Of a DNA stretch of 64,000 bases, positions 53,331 to 64,000 are shown in pieces. Source of the DNA: Cordylochernes scorpioides. Its lineage: Eukaryota > Arthropoda > Arachnida > Pseudoscorpiones > Chernetidae. Under the pieces are notes generated by a model, which saw only the letters and a program-made list of their open reading frames with translations, was not told where the DNA came from and made no database searches. The position numbers were made by a program, and so were the translations under genes. The number at the start of each line of letters is the position of its first letter. Positions within the stretch are counted from its first letter, which is position 1. The stretch covers positions 54,749,382 through 54,813,381 of the forward strand of contig CP092886.1 in the NCBI GenBank assembly GCA_030710605.1. The letters run 5' to 3'.

Positions 53331-53345
53331 AATATAATAGTATAT
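53331..53345 (+). repeat. 15-bp target duplication of LINE, left
   Basis: aatataatagtatat, repeated exactly at 54847-54861. Confidence 0.85.
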
Positions 53346-54846
53346 TAAATTGTCAAAATAGCTCTAGAACATAAAAACAAAGAATATACAGCTAAAATCG
53401 CAGTTGATATAAGTGGAGCGTTCGACAATGCATGGTGGCCGATGGTGCTAAAAAGACTAGATGAGGACAACGTTCAAGCTTTAATAGTAAAACTACTACA
53501 GTCTTTCTTTAATAATAGAAGAGTGAGATTTTTAGATATTCATCAAATGAAACCCATAAAAAATTAAGCAAGGGATGCCCCCACAGGGTGGACCTATATC
53601 CCCTACAATATGGAATATTATTCTAAACGATTTATTGGATAACTATTCAGAATCAAACAGTGAAATCATTGCTTATGCGGATGATATAACTGTGATATGT
53701 TGGGGAAACAACTTGACAGAACTTTGGAGTACAACAGGAAAGGTCATGGGGAGAATATCAGACTGGTGTGGGAACAATAAGTTGACCGTATCTGAAGAGA
53801 AAACGAAAATCTTATACTTGTTTAATAGCAAAATAGCTGCAAAAATTCCGAACACTAACACTGCCAATCGGGTGGAAAAACTGAAGATTATGGGAATAAC
53901 TTTTAAAAATCATAGAAATAAAAACAAATTGGATTTTGTGCCTCATATTGATGAGATTATTACTAAGACAAATAGAGCTAGTGGATACCTAATTGGATTA
54001 ACCGGGAAAGCATGGGGACTGGACAGTAAAAGAAGAATAGTACTTTATAAGACATTGTTTCGAAGCTCACTAACTTATGGTTCCACGATCTGGTACAACC
54101 TTATACCCAAAAAAGTCAAAGATAAATTAAACTTTCTGCAGTACAAAATTTTGAAGCACAGTACACAGATTTATAATTCAACATCTTCAAACTGTACTCA
54201 TATTGTTGCTAGAACACCAAATCTCACGGATTTTATTGAAACAAATATACTAAAAATAAATATTGGATACAAAAAATCAGATCCAACTAAAAGAAAAATT
54301 ATATCTAACTTTATAAACCAGAAATTTGAGGAATACTATGGAGGTGCCAATGATAATTTCAAGGGATTATTTGATACTTCAAGAATTTCTAACTATGTTC
54401 AACCCAACTTCTATAACGTTCAATTTTTTACTGGACATGGTGACTTCAACACATATTTATTTTTAGAATTGGCAAAATTGGTTCACCTGCATGCACTTGT
54501 GGAAACGAAAAACAAACCCCTGAACACCTTCTGATAAACTGTCCATTAACTTCTGATCTAAGGGAAGAAAACCAACTTTACCTGACTAATACAAAACAAG
54601 TTGCTTACAATAAAGACCAATACATCAAGTTTAATAGATTCTGCAGGCTGTATATTTTAAGGCGAAAGTGTTGACTGTACATATTTCAAGCTACTATTTC
54701 TAATTACTATATGCAAAATTTGACATCGAACGTGTAATTTCCATGCTTCCCAATGTTCAATTGTGTTAATTGTATATAATTTCAGATATACACGCAATTA
54801 TCCTAATTGTGGATATGGCGTGTCTCTCCCAACTGTTAAATAAATA
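53346..54846 (+). mobile_element. R1-like non-LTR retrotransposon, 5'-truncated
   Basis: It begins inside RT, contains the palm through the C-terminal zinc finger and a short 3' UTR, and ends in (TAAA)n. Exact 15-bp direct repeats flank it. This is the standard result of target-primed reverse transcription with 5' truncation. Confidence 0.9.
53360..54672 (+). pseudogene. R1-like ORF2: RT palm to C-terminal zinc finger
   Basis: Upstream in-frame part ALEHKNKEYTAKIAVDISGA-FDNAWWPMVLKRL (motif A, Asp about 53410 and 53427), a stop near 53566, then the 319-codon frame 53575-54534 with GGPISPTIWN (motif B), AYADDITVI (YADD, residues 34-37) and the EEKTKILYL and KLKIMGITF blocks. A frameshift near 54470 is followed by a CTCGNEKQTPEHLLINCP zinc finger and a stop at about 54675. 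One stop and one frameshift; otherwise well kept. FDNAWW is typical of the R1 clade. Confidence 0.85.
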
Positions 54847-54861
54847 AATATAATAGTATAT
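54847..54861 (+). repeat. 15-bp target duplication of LINE, right
   Basis: Exact copy of 53331-53345. Confidence 0.85.
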
Positions 54862-54960
54862 ACTATATATTTGTTTACTATTAATATAATAAAAAACTAT
54901 CTGTATTATATTGAAAGTAGCTTTAAATAAATATCAAACGATCATTATAAAAGAGATGGC

Positions 54961-55110
54961 TTGATTTCACAACTGAATGTTGCTGATGGCTTGATTTCAC
55001 AACTGAATGTTGCTGATGGCTTGATTTCACAACTGAATGTTGCTGATGGCTTGATTTCACAACTGAATGTTGCTGATGGCTTGATTTCACAACTGAATGT
55101 TGCTGATGGC
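54961..55110 (+). repeat. five identical 30-bp tandem repeats
   Basis: ttgatttcacaactgaatgt followed by tgctgatggc, five exact copies. It encodes LISQLNVADG repeats on plus and KPSATFSCEI on minus as a by-product. No differences among copies implies very recent expansion. Confidence 0.98.
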
Positions 55111-55205
55111 TTGCGCCATCTAAAGGAATATGAATATATACTAAGTTTTGATTTAATTTTATTAAAGAATATGGACAAAATGGTATTTTCTCTAGATTAC
55201 AAATA

Positions 55206-55256
55206 AAAGCTAATCACGTACGCGTTTCAGGTTGATGGTCCTCGTCAGCTTGGTGC
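55206..55256 (-). ncRNA. hammerhead-like motif, class 1
   Basis: Minus: core CTGACGA (55248-55242), stem II GG-ACCATCAAC-CT (weak), GAAA (55228-55225), stem III ACGCGT, A as cleavage base (55219), then CGTGAT, which pairs imperfectly with ACCAAG. Core residues intact. Confidence 0.5.
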
Positions 55257-55290
55257 GGCCTGTACCTCAACGACTAAACAAGATGGCGTA

Positions 55291-56465
55291 GAGATTTCAT
55301 ATATTATGGCCAAGGACGTGAATATCCTAAACTATGTTGGAAAAAGAACAAAGGGAAGTATATACTGGACCATGTGGTAAATGATATATAGAAAAATAAG
55401 TATCTAATACATTAGGAGATGTAAATTTTCCCACCCAGATTTCTTGGTATATTATTCTATTTTTCACTATTTTTTACAAATACGGTTAGTAATTTCTTAT
55501 TCAAACGTTCTTGTTGCTAATAATTGGGATAACTTATATCATTCTGCAGAAACTTGAAAAATGTTTTTAAAAATATATTTTTAATGAAGACAAAGTTAAA
55601 GAAACTCATGTCCCCGCATATATTTATTTTTTTGTATATTTAACCTTATATAACCTTATATGAACGATGTAATAAAGAAGTTTAATCTCAATCTCTCATT
55701 TATTAGAGGATACAAACATGGCAGGTTTCAATCCGATGAGAATTAGTCCAAACTTCACGTGAATCCATTCATGTACCTGCACATTTGGCATAGACATTTG
55801 TGTAGCACTGTAGATTGTGCCTTAATCTCGCCTAAGTATGTGCAATGATCATTTTTGCGAGACCACCTACAGCGCTAACACACACACACACACACAACCG
55901 GCTATTCTTATAAATAAATTTTCCATTCTTTCATGCTAACGTAGGCTTACTAATCACAAATATGTGGTCTCAGATGACAATTTATTAGACTGATTAAAAT
56001 CTTTGATATGAACTTCAAAGTTCTATATGTAATTTAGGAAGAGTAAGAATTTTTGATAATTATAAGATTGATGTGCAGTCATTATATGTAAAAAGTTAAA
56101 AATAAATGTGTTTATTGAAGCCTATTTTTCAAACGATTTAAATTAAATGCTAAATATCGTAACAATCAATAATTCAAGAAACTAAAAGTCATAATATCAT
56201 TATCATTCTATGAATCCATCAACATTTATATCCAAATATATTGAATCAAATTGAAAAAAAAAACCTCAAACCACAGACACACCGATTCACTTCTTTTTCC
56301 TAAAAGAAAAAATCTATTAGGTAAGGTGTAGATTGATTTCGAGAATGGCTTGGTATATTGAGTGAGGAGGGCAAGAATCAACTCTCCTAATTGCTTAGCC
56401 TCGCCAATCCTGTGAGAATTAAAAATTGAGAGAGAGAGAGCAATAGTTTGGAAACAATCCGCGGC
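55291..56465. other. no gene seen; (CA)n
   Basis: (CA)n at 55879-55896. No supportable gene. Confidence 0.4.
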
Positions 56466-56770
56466 ATACGTGGCTTGCACGAGAAACGGCTCTATTAATT
56501 GGCATTAGAGGCCGGCGATATTGAGGAAGGACCATAAAGTAACAGTTGGTAATATCGGGGCGGGATATTGGCCGCGATCCATCAAGGCGTAATTACTTAA
56601 GGCAACGGTTTGTTAATTGAAGAGGATGAGGCGGCAATTGCCTTCATTGATTGCTGCTGCTCTACTTAGCTCCTCTTGGTTTGTCTCTAGTGCAGCGACA
56701 ACGCCAGTCTGGTTCTTTGACTTTGTTCATCCCTATCTAATTGATCACATGGCACATTAGTCGTAAAATT
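56466..56770. promoter_or_regulatory. candidate regulatory block 5
   Basis: GC-richer, repeat-free stretch dense in homeodomain-type words: ctattaattgg, cgtaattac, tgttaattgaag, ggcaattgcc, cattgattgc, ctaattgatc. No ORF. This is the densest TAATT/CAATT cluster of the window. Regulatory role is inferred. Confidence 0.3.
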
Positions 56771-57104
56771 GGATTTGAAGTACGTGGAATGAGCAATGGG
56801 ACGAACAATCAATTTTAAAATATAGATGGGTAATTATATAAAAAATCGTCCATATTTTATTATCGAATATAGTTAGCGGGTAATAAAGAGGAACACTAAT
56901 GAAAAACCGTCAGGTTTGCGATTAAATGCGTTTTTCCTTTGCTTTCTACCTTCAGGTTCTTTCATTTTCCCCATATCGATGTATAGAGTTTTCTACTGAG
57001 AGGAGAATTTTAACCATAGCAAAGTAATTTTTAGGATATACACATGTGCTATCCAAACTAAACGGAATTTTATATAAGGTAAATTATGATTATTACATCG
57101 ATGA

Positions 57105-57312
57105 AGATTACTTAATGAAAAAAACTTTCCTTGATCGTGCAACTGAAAGTTTCTAATGACTTGCTCCACATGCCGGAGTTTATATAAAATAATTGTTGAT
57201 TTTTAATTATCCTTGAATATTGGCCAAATACCTTCTCTTGACTAATAAAGGAGCCATCAAAAACTTCTGTTTGCACGATCAGGAGAAACTTTTTTCTTAA
57301 TTTATCCATCTG
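57105..57312. repeat. family A hairpin, deleted centre
   Basis: cttgatcgtgcaactgaaag and the mirrored arm acttctgtttgcacgatcag. The hammerhead core is lost. Confidence 0.7.
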
Positions 57313-57384
57313 ATCCCAATGTAATTCCATTTTTGTATTATATTTTCATGAACATAAGGAAGTATTATATTATGATGCATATAT

Positions 57385-57575
57385 ATATTAGCGCGCCATC
57401 TGTTACGAAAATTCGAAACTATTATAGACGCGAATGCTTCTTTTAAAATGAAACAATTTCTACTGCCCTTACTGCAATGGAAAAATTAACTCCATTGCAG
57501 TAAGGACAGTAGAAATTGTTTCATTTTTAAAAGAATCATACGCGATAATATAATAGTTTCGAATTTTCATAAGGA
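57385..57575. repeat. family C palindromic repeat
   Basis: Arms gttacgaaaattcgaaacta and complement, with cagtagaaattgtttcattt. Tight apex (tggaaaaattaactcca). Confidence 0.8.
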
Positions 57576-57589
57576 AGTATTCTATATAC

Positions 57590-57760
57590 AGTTACGAGCG
57601 TCATTCCTCATCTCCTAATCACCAATCAGTCATCAGTTTTCATCTCTGTCACCGTTTGCTTTTTTTTTGGAATGGCGCCCTCCTATTGGTTGGCTACGGT
57701 CACGCCACCTTTCCCCCCCCCATCATGCCCCCCCCCCCCCCCCCCACTCGCCTTTTCGTT
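57590..57760 (+). repeat. repeat related to the tRNA-flanking element; C-run
   Basis: ctctgtcaccgtttgctttt and tggaatgg match the sequence before tRNA-Gly (9383-9411). A C homopolymer tract at 57728-57745. Confidence 0.5.
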
Positions 57761-57904
57761 TATGTAATTATTGTTTTGGAGCGGGTCGCTCCTTAAATAA
57801 ATGCATATGTCTTTCTTTTTCCCTGTAAGAGACGCCTACGGAAGCCAACAGTACATAGACAGATAAAGCACATAGGCTATATTTATTAACTAACATATGC
57901 ATTT

Positions 57905-57998
57905 ATTTAAGGCGCCAATTTATAATTGTAACAAATAGTATTTGAATCAAAACATTCAATCGGGTAAAAAAAGGGCGTTGCCCGGGTCATTCTGCTAG
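57905..57998 (+). mobile_element. Helitron 3' end
   Basis: ggcgccaatttataattgta onward matches 9830-9918, ending gggcgttgcccgggtcattc and CTAG before T. The hairpin's 5' strand is partly mutated (aaaaaaaggg). Confidence 0.75.
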
Positions 57999-58004
57999 TA
58001 CAAC

Positions 58005-58390
58005 ATAAAGTTGCCAAAGGGTGGTATTGAACCAAAAGTGGCACACCTCCTTTTAAAAATACATCAAAACAATACATTTGTTTATCAGCCCAGTACAAAA
58101 CGTAATGGTGGATAAAGAATGAGCTACAACACCATTTTTGGAAAATTCAGACCAAAAAGCCAACCTGCTTACAATAGTTTCAAGATTTGGCTCTTATCAG
58201 TACAGGGGCGACTTTGATTTTATAACATCCTACGAAAGGAGTTATGAAATATGCCGATTTTGTCAAAAATGTTTTTAATAGTTGTGGCTCATTCTTTATC
58301 ACCACCATTACGTTTTTTAGTAGGATGATAAACCAAATGTGTTGTTTTAATGTATTTCTAAAGGGAGGTGTGCCACTTTTGGTACATAAT
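58005..58390 (-). repeat. class 2 fold-back repeat, complete
   Basis: Arms of ~150 bp (accaaaagtggcacacctcc... and complement). The centre at 58165-58215 has a decayed hammerhead core (CTGATAA...GAAA on the minus strand, with cctgtactgat as in 17380-17369). Confidence 0.8.
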
Positions 58391-58544
58391 GAATTTTATA
58401 AGCCAAATTTGCTACATATGTAGAAATCCTTAGTAGGATTTGAAACAGCCACAACCACGTAAAATATAAGCTTATGTACATAGGTTTCCTAAGCACCCCT
58501 AAGCTTCCTTCCTTAGTAAATTCAGGGTATATGGAGAAACAATT

Positions 58545-58640
58545 CAATACAATAATAGAGCAGCCTCTGAGAGGGTTCACCACTGATGAGCCAAAGCCTC
58601 TCATATTTAATAACATTCATTATGGCAGTAAGGACTATAT
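58545..58640 (+). repeat. family C fragment
   Basis: gagggttcaccactgatgag and cattatggcagtaagga. Confidence 0.55.
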
Positions 58641-59483
58641 ATATTATTTAATATTATTTATATCATAGAAAAAACACAACTCTAAAAAAATATTTTCGAT
58701 AGATGGCAATTGAATATTTATAATTGTATTTTATTAGCTAATAATAGCTTTAACGTGAAGCAATATTTGCATAAGAGCATTGCTCGATGTAATTTCTTGT
58801 AAATATATGTACGCACCTCTACAGATCTATAAGATTTGTCCATAGGCTCCCTAGACATATTCATAAACTACTTTCCCTACTAAAATTATCTATAGAGGAA
58901 ATGAAGATTTCAAAAGTCTAACACTCTAAGCCATCTACCTAAATACATCCTAGGAGTAATATAGCCCCCCCAGATCTCTCGGTCCATAAGCCGTCTCTAC
59001 ATAAATACAGAAGAAATATTAGTTTTCTCGGTATACGTTTCTCCACAACATAACACAAACACAAAGCCTTATTAAGACCAGCGGTCTTATACAGATTCAC
59101 CACAGGAACAAATAATAGATGGAGCTCCTATACTCCAGGCAGCGCAGCACCCAACAACAGCCTCCTGGTCCGACGCATGTCCAATGGCCACACGTTCCTT
59201 TGTCTCCACAACATAACAAACCTAAAAGGAACGTTTCCACTAGATAGAATAGAGCTGAAGGAGTCGCTGCCATAGCAAGGACTTCAGAATATGCAAGTTA
59301 ACTTGCTAACAGGCTACTTTATATATTTTGGTTGTTTCGCTAACGCCTCGATGTAGCTGAGAATGAAACATTTCCACTTGATAGAGTCAGATCTTAGAGA
59401 AGAATCATCGTCATAGTTTCAAACTGGGAATATGCAAATTAGTTTAACTAAAGGCTAAAATGAATATTCCGGAGTGTAAAATA
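58641..59483. other. no gene seen
   Basis: Mixed sequence. acaacataacaaa occurs twice (about 59044 and 59209). No supportable gene. Confidence 0.35.
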
Positions 59484-59689
59484 CACCCATAGACAAAAAT
59501 TAAGGAAGTTAAAAGTCTTTGATGTTACCGGTCGTTTTTTTAAGGAGACGGAGCAATTTTGTTCACACTTGGTTATCTCGTTTGTTTACAATAAAGGTCA
59601 CTGTGTATCAAATATCTTTCATAGTTTTTGTCTGAATCCCGATATACATGCTAAAAGGTACAAACTTCCTTAAGTTTTGTTCAAGAGTG
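59484..59689 (+). mobile_element. mariner-type MITE, family H copy 7
   Basis: cacccatagacaaaaattaa start and gttcaagagtg end, TA flanks. Confidence 0.85.
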
Positions 59690-60020
59690 TAATTACGATA
59701 CTGAAATAGAAATTAATCCCTATTTTCAATACTACTTGTACTAAGACTCTTACTACTTCTGCTACAAAGAAACCTTTGTGTTGAAATGATATCAGAGTTT
59801 CGACCATACATGGCAGTAGATCTCCAGAGAAGCCGTTGTGGTCTTTTAGCTTTATTATATTAACGAATGTTCTTAGCTTAAGTTTTGTTAGGTCAATTTT
59901 GGGGATATGTTCAGAAAGGTCCATCATTGTAAACTTTGCTCCAGAACTGGGACTGCCAAATTCTACGAGAGAACAACTCGGAGGTAGGTTCTTTAGAACA
60001 AACCTGGACACTGGCCACAC
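59670..60020 (-). other. open frame of 116 codons, unrecognised
   Basis: VEFGSPSSGAKFTMMDLSEH and onward. The end runs 20 bp into the MITE at 59484-59689, and a plus-strand frame overlaps it, so coding status is doubtful. It could be an exon or element remnant. Confidence 0.15.
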
Positions 60021-60269
60021 GCCGATTGATCAGAGGGGCAGTTGTTGACAAATCTGACCCACCAATGGTACCAAGGAAGGTTATCTCAACATGTGAACAC
60101 AATGATAGCTTAGAAACGTCGGCAACAAAGACCGATATTTCCTTGGATAATCTGGATAAGATTTACACGATAATTAGAACACACACTTCGAGCATAGCAG
60201 ATTTTCCTGCAGGATGGGGATCTCAACGTGCCCTCGCAGCACCGTTTATACTACAACCACTATAACTCG

Positions 60270-61090
60270 GCTCTGTCCTCGAATTATATTCAATACGCCC
60301 GAAATCTATTTATTCGTGAAAGACTCAAAAACACATTCCGCATATATGCATATTTATGAGGCTACTAATATATATTTTTTTAGCGAAACGCGCGCGGGAA
60401 TGTTTCTTATATTCCCAGCCTACTAGACATAAATACGCTCTACAAAATCTGATACTGCCTAATGTTTCCCATTTTCTGGTATAATATTGGAACCGTCCTC
60501 TATTTGATTTAAAAAAGTGAGGAAAATACTCTGAAATTTCTTTCTCATTTATTTCTATCTATAAAAGATTGACACTATTTAGACTTTGTGTTTATATGTG
60601 AGCTTTTATTTTTTCAATTCTGTGGAAAATTCAATATTTGGTTCCTTTTTGCTTTCTATTATGCCATATATTTTTACATATATACATTTGTTTAGGGAAA
60701 TATACATTTTTACATCTAACTGATTATTTTTTATTAAATTAGAAATGACCACAATAAGTCCTGGCACTCAGGATGTTTTCCGATATGTGTAGTTAGGAAT
60801 GTAATGTATTCTTTTGCTGTTTAGAAACACCATTTTCCTTCCGTACCACAAGTTTTATGGTCCGTTTCTAAATTGCCCTAAGATAAGCAAAATAAAATAA
60901 CAACATCAAAAATTAAATAAAAATGAAGGAATTTTCTTTAAAAAACGTGGCCCATTCTATAAAGTTTATATTACACTTATAGTAACTAATAAGGTTTTCT
61001 AAAAATTTGAAAAGTACATTTTTCTAACGATTCCTACTTATATAGCATTATAACTTGTACGAAGTTTTAGATACGCAATATAGGAGTTAT
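60270..61090. other. no gene seen
   Basis: AT-rich spacer before the satellite. Confidence 0.4.
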
Positions 61091-61099
61091 ATACTAAGA

Positions 61100-62800
61100 A
61101 AATTTGGAAGGTGTTTCTATACAAATTAAAATATGCGTTTGTTTTAATTTCATATACATATTTTTATGTAAAATAAATATTCGTTCAATTTCAAATAGAA
61201 AGATATTTTTCTCCCCATATAAATTATATTGTCGTGTTTGTGGTTCTAATCTCACATAGAATATATTCTTTCCATACAAATTATTTTACTTACAATTTCA
61301 CATAATCTCTCCATACACAAATTACATTAGTTATAATTTCATATATATATAGTCTCTCTACACACATACAAATTATATTGGTTATAATCTCACATAGCAT
61401 AATCTCTACGTACAAATTACATTAGTTATAATCTCACATAGAAGAGTCTCTCCATGCAAATTACATTAGTTATATTCTCACATAGCATAATCTCTACGTA
61501 CAAATTACATTAGTTATAATCTCACATAGCATAATCTCCACGTACAAATTACATTAGTTATAATCTCACATAGCATAATCTCTACGTACAAATTACATTA
61601 GTTATAATCTCACATAGAGAATAGTCTCTCTATATACAAATTATATTGGGTATAATCTCACATAGCATAATCTCTACGTACAAATTACATTAGTTATAAT
61701 CTCACATAGAGAATAGTCTCTATATACAATTTATATTAGTTATAATCTCACATGGAGAATAATCTCTCTCTACGTACAAATTACATTAGTTATAATATCA
61801 CATAGAGAATAGTCTCTCTATATACAATTTATATTAGTTATAATCTCACATAGAGTATAATCTCTCTCTACGTACAAATTACATTAGTTATAATATCACA
61901 TAGAGAATAGCCTCTCTCTATATACAAATTATATTGGGTATCATCTCACATAGCATAATCTCTACGTACAAATTACATTAGTTATAATCTCACATAGAGA
62001 ATAATCTCTCTACGTACAAATTACATTAGTTATAATATCACATAGAGAATAGTCTCTATATACAATTTATATTAGTTATAATCTCACATAGAGAATAATC
62101 TCTCTACGTACAAATTACATTAGTTATAATCTCACATAGAGAATAGTCTCTCTATATACAAATTATATTGGGTATAATCTCACATAGCATAATCTCTACG
62201 TACAAATTACATTAGTTATAATATCACATAGAGAATAGTCTCTCTATATACAATTTATATTAGTTATAATCTCACATAGCATAATCTCTACGTACAAATT
62301 ACATTAGTTATAATCTCACATAGAGAATAGCCTCTCTATATACAAATTACATTGGTTATAATCTCACATAGAGAATAGTCTCTCTCTCTCCATGCAAATT
62401 ACATTAGTTATAATCTCACATAGAGTATAATCTCTCTCTACGTACAAATTATATTGGTTATAATCTCACATAGAGAGTCTCCCCCCCCCATACAAATTAT
62501 ATTGGTTATAATCTCCAATATAGAAAGGTGTGTGTGTGTGTGTCTCTCTCTTCATACAAAGTACATTAGTTATAATCTCACATAGTCTTCTCCATACAAA
62601 TTATATTAGTTATAATATCACATAAAAATAGTGTGTGTCTTGAATATACAAATTATATTAATTTTAATCTGAAATAGAAAGATCTCTATATGCTATATAT
62701 AATGTTATATACTCACATTGAATAAATATTCTCTTCATACAAATTTCATTGGTTATAACTTACCTTGAAAGGTACAAATTATATTAGTTTCAACTTCTCA
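61100..62800 (+). repeat. minisatellite array with dimeric higher-order pattern
   Basis: Monomers of about 42-48 bp: tacaaattacattagttata, atctcacatag, then a variable ctctctacg linker; roughly 36 copies. In 61570-62340 two monomer types alternate (acg-tacaaattaca and ata-tacaatttata), giving a ~92-bp dimer. Edge copies are more diverged, as expected for unequal exchange. (TG)n at 62529-62542 and a C-run at 62480. Confidence 0.95.
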
Positions 62801-63086
62801 CTAAAGCCCTCTCCATACAATAAAATATAATAATATTTTCCTTAATCTAAAAGGTAGCATTGTATTTCCCCGAGCGTCTCTGTATCACGACGCTGGCCTC
62901 TTTACGATAACATGTAAACTGCCCCATAAATATTTTACTGGGGAATAAACATTTAAATAACAATATGTGCAGAAATGTAAAGTTAATACTCTCCATTTAC
63001 CACATCATTGTTATATCTGCCATCTCGAGAATCAAATATAGCTTATATAGCACACTATTGTGACAGAATTTTATTTTTGCTTATCC

Positions 63087-63385
63087 CTAGTACACGTGGT
63101 ACAGGCCATGATAATCATGGTGGGTAGAAGTAGCCAACTGCTTTTACTGTAAGTGTACCACATGTCTATGTATGTGGAAAGCAGTTCGACTTTGCACTTA
63201 AAAATATGCCAGAGCCTCGTTTGGTTAATTGCACTCACTAGTGGGGGTTAGACTTTTGTAAGAAACGGGGGCCATTGGAGCAATTATTTTTTAATCAGAA
63301 AAAAGTGCAAATGCGGTAATCGAACTCGGGTCGTAGCGGTCGAAAACCAACGGTTTAGATCATCCTTCCACAGACCCCCCCGTGA
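63087..63385 (-). mobile_element. tRNA-derived SINE, copy 2
   Basis: Minus: head with TCTGTGGAAGGATGATCTAA (A box region) and B box GAGTTCGATTACC. Body shares gggggccattgga and tatgtggaaagcagttcgac with 39815-40180, without the 81-bp insert. Confidence 0.75.
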
Positions 63386-63619
63386 CAGAAAATAATATAT
63401 TTTAAAATAAGTAATTGTATGTTAGTCTCCAAATTTCTTGCCTACAGCACTAGAGCAAAGGTAGGCTAAGATATATAACGTGAGTCTTAATGTAGAAGAA
63501 ATGTCACTTCAAAATGTTCTACTGAAAATTATATCGGAATATACCTTTGAAATTACCTCGAAGAGGGAACCTATCGTAAAGCTCGTGTGTTAAAATAGTT
63601 CAAGATCGAAATATATTTT

Positions 63620-64000
63620 CATATATGCCTAAAATATGGCACCTCTCCCTTTAAAATGCATTGAAACAACGCATTTGGTGTATCATCCCAGTTCAAAACG
63701 TAATGGCGGTGACAAAGAATGATCCACAAACTCAGTTTTGGCAAATCCAGACATCCTGTATACCATAGTCTCGGGCCCTCGTCATCACAGAGCGGCATTG
63801 AGTCCATAACATCCTAAGAGAAGGCCAAAGTCTAACCATGGTATACAGGTTGGCCTTTTGTCTGAATTTGTCAAAGCTGGTGTTGTGGCTCATACTTTGT
63901 CACCACCTTAAAGTTTTTTACTGGAGTGATTAAAAAATAATGTATGGCTCTAATGCATATTTAAAGGTACCTCTTTTGGTACATGAAAACTATCTTCCTG
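63620..64000 (-). repeat. class 2 fold-back repeat, reaches window end
   Basis: Arms ggcacctctccctttaaaat... and complement. The centre (63760-63800) keeps a decayed core (ATGACGA, GGGCCC, GAGA on minus, and the ACTATGGT remnant of stem III). Confidence 0.75.

Larger units (their letters stand above)
54955..55290 (-). repeat. family A repeat with internal 30-bp expansion
   Basis: A single-arm family A copy (caactgaatgttgctgatgg, then cttgcgccatctaaagg) ending in the hammerhead-like core at 55206-55260. Its arm segment is tandemly amplified at 54961-55110. Confidence 0.75.

Noticed and set aside
59936..60265. 109-codon plus-strand frame overlapping a minus-strand frame
   Set aside because: The two frames compete, neither shows a known motif, and codon choice is not informative by eye.

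Overview
This 64 kb window is AT-rich eukaryotic DNA. I read it as a metazoan, perhaps an arthropod, because of the element mix (mariner, Tigger, Helitron, R1-like LINE, Penelope-like), the U6 copy and the tRNA copies. The species cannot be named from the sequence. No multi-exon host gene could be supported. The only host-like coding candidate is an unrecognised intronless ORF at 4543-4908. Nearly everything else is transposable-element wreckage, satellite arrays, small-RNA copies and a few GC-richer, repeat-poor blocks that may be regulatory.

Layout. 1-3.3 kb: a decayed Ty3/gypsy-type pol with its 3' LTR. 3.7-10 kb: hairpin repeats, the orphan ORF, a Helitron protein fragment, a deleted mariner, tRNA-Phe and tRNA-Gly copies and a Helitron. 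10-20 kb: palindromic repeats, an internally deleted Tigger, a U6 retropseudogene with a 14-bp target duplication, and nested Helitrons. 20-26 kb: two dead non-LTR retrotransposons and a miniature LTR element. 26.8-33.7 kb: few repeats, with GC-richer islands carrying homeodomain-type (TAATTA) and E-box (CAGGTG) words. 34-41 kb: Penelope-like fragments (GIY-YIG and RT), mariner MITEs, a tRNA-derived SINE and nested retroposed hairpins. 43.1-45.6 kb: a 29-bp minisatellite split by a mariner with two frameshifts. 48.6-51.7 kb: an LTR element whose interior holds a LINE RNase H fragment. 53.3-54.8 kb: a 5'-truncated R1-like LINE with a 15-bp target duplication. 55-64 kb: more hairpin repeats, a second GC-rich island, a ~1.6 kb minisatellite with a dimeric higher-order pattern (61.1-62.8 kb) and a second SINE.

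Main result. Several otherwise different fold-back repeat families carry, close to their axis of symmetry, a sequence with the conserved parts of a hammerhead ribozyme: CTGANGA, a short hairpin (stem II), GAAA, then a palindromic loopless stem III (ACGCGT, ACCATGGT or AGCT), and in the best copies a closing stem I. Loopless palindromic stem III is the hallmark of small dimeric hammerheads linked to Penelope-like elements and retrozymes. Penelope-like remains lie in the same window. One hammerhead hairpin (13093-13461) has a 12-bp target duplication. A ribozyme-free hairpin family has 14- and 17-bp duplications, and a U6 copy and an 81-bp pseudoknot-like insert have 14 bp each. Long duplications fit RNA-mediated, target-primed insertion better than cut-and-paste MITE movement. 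Functional statements beyond the visible motifs are inference.
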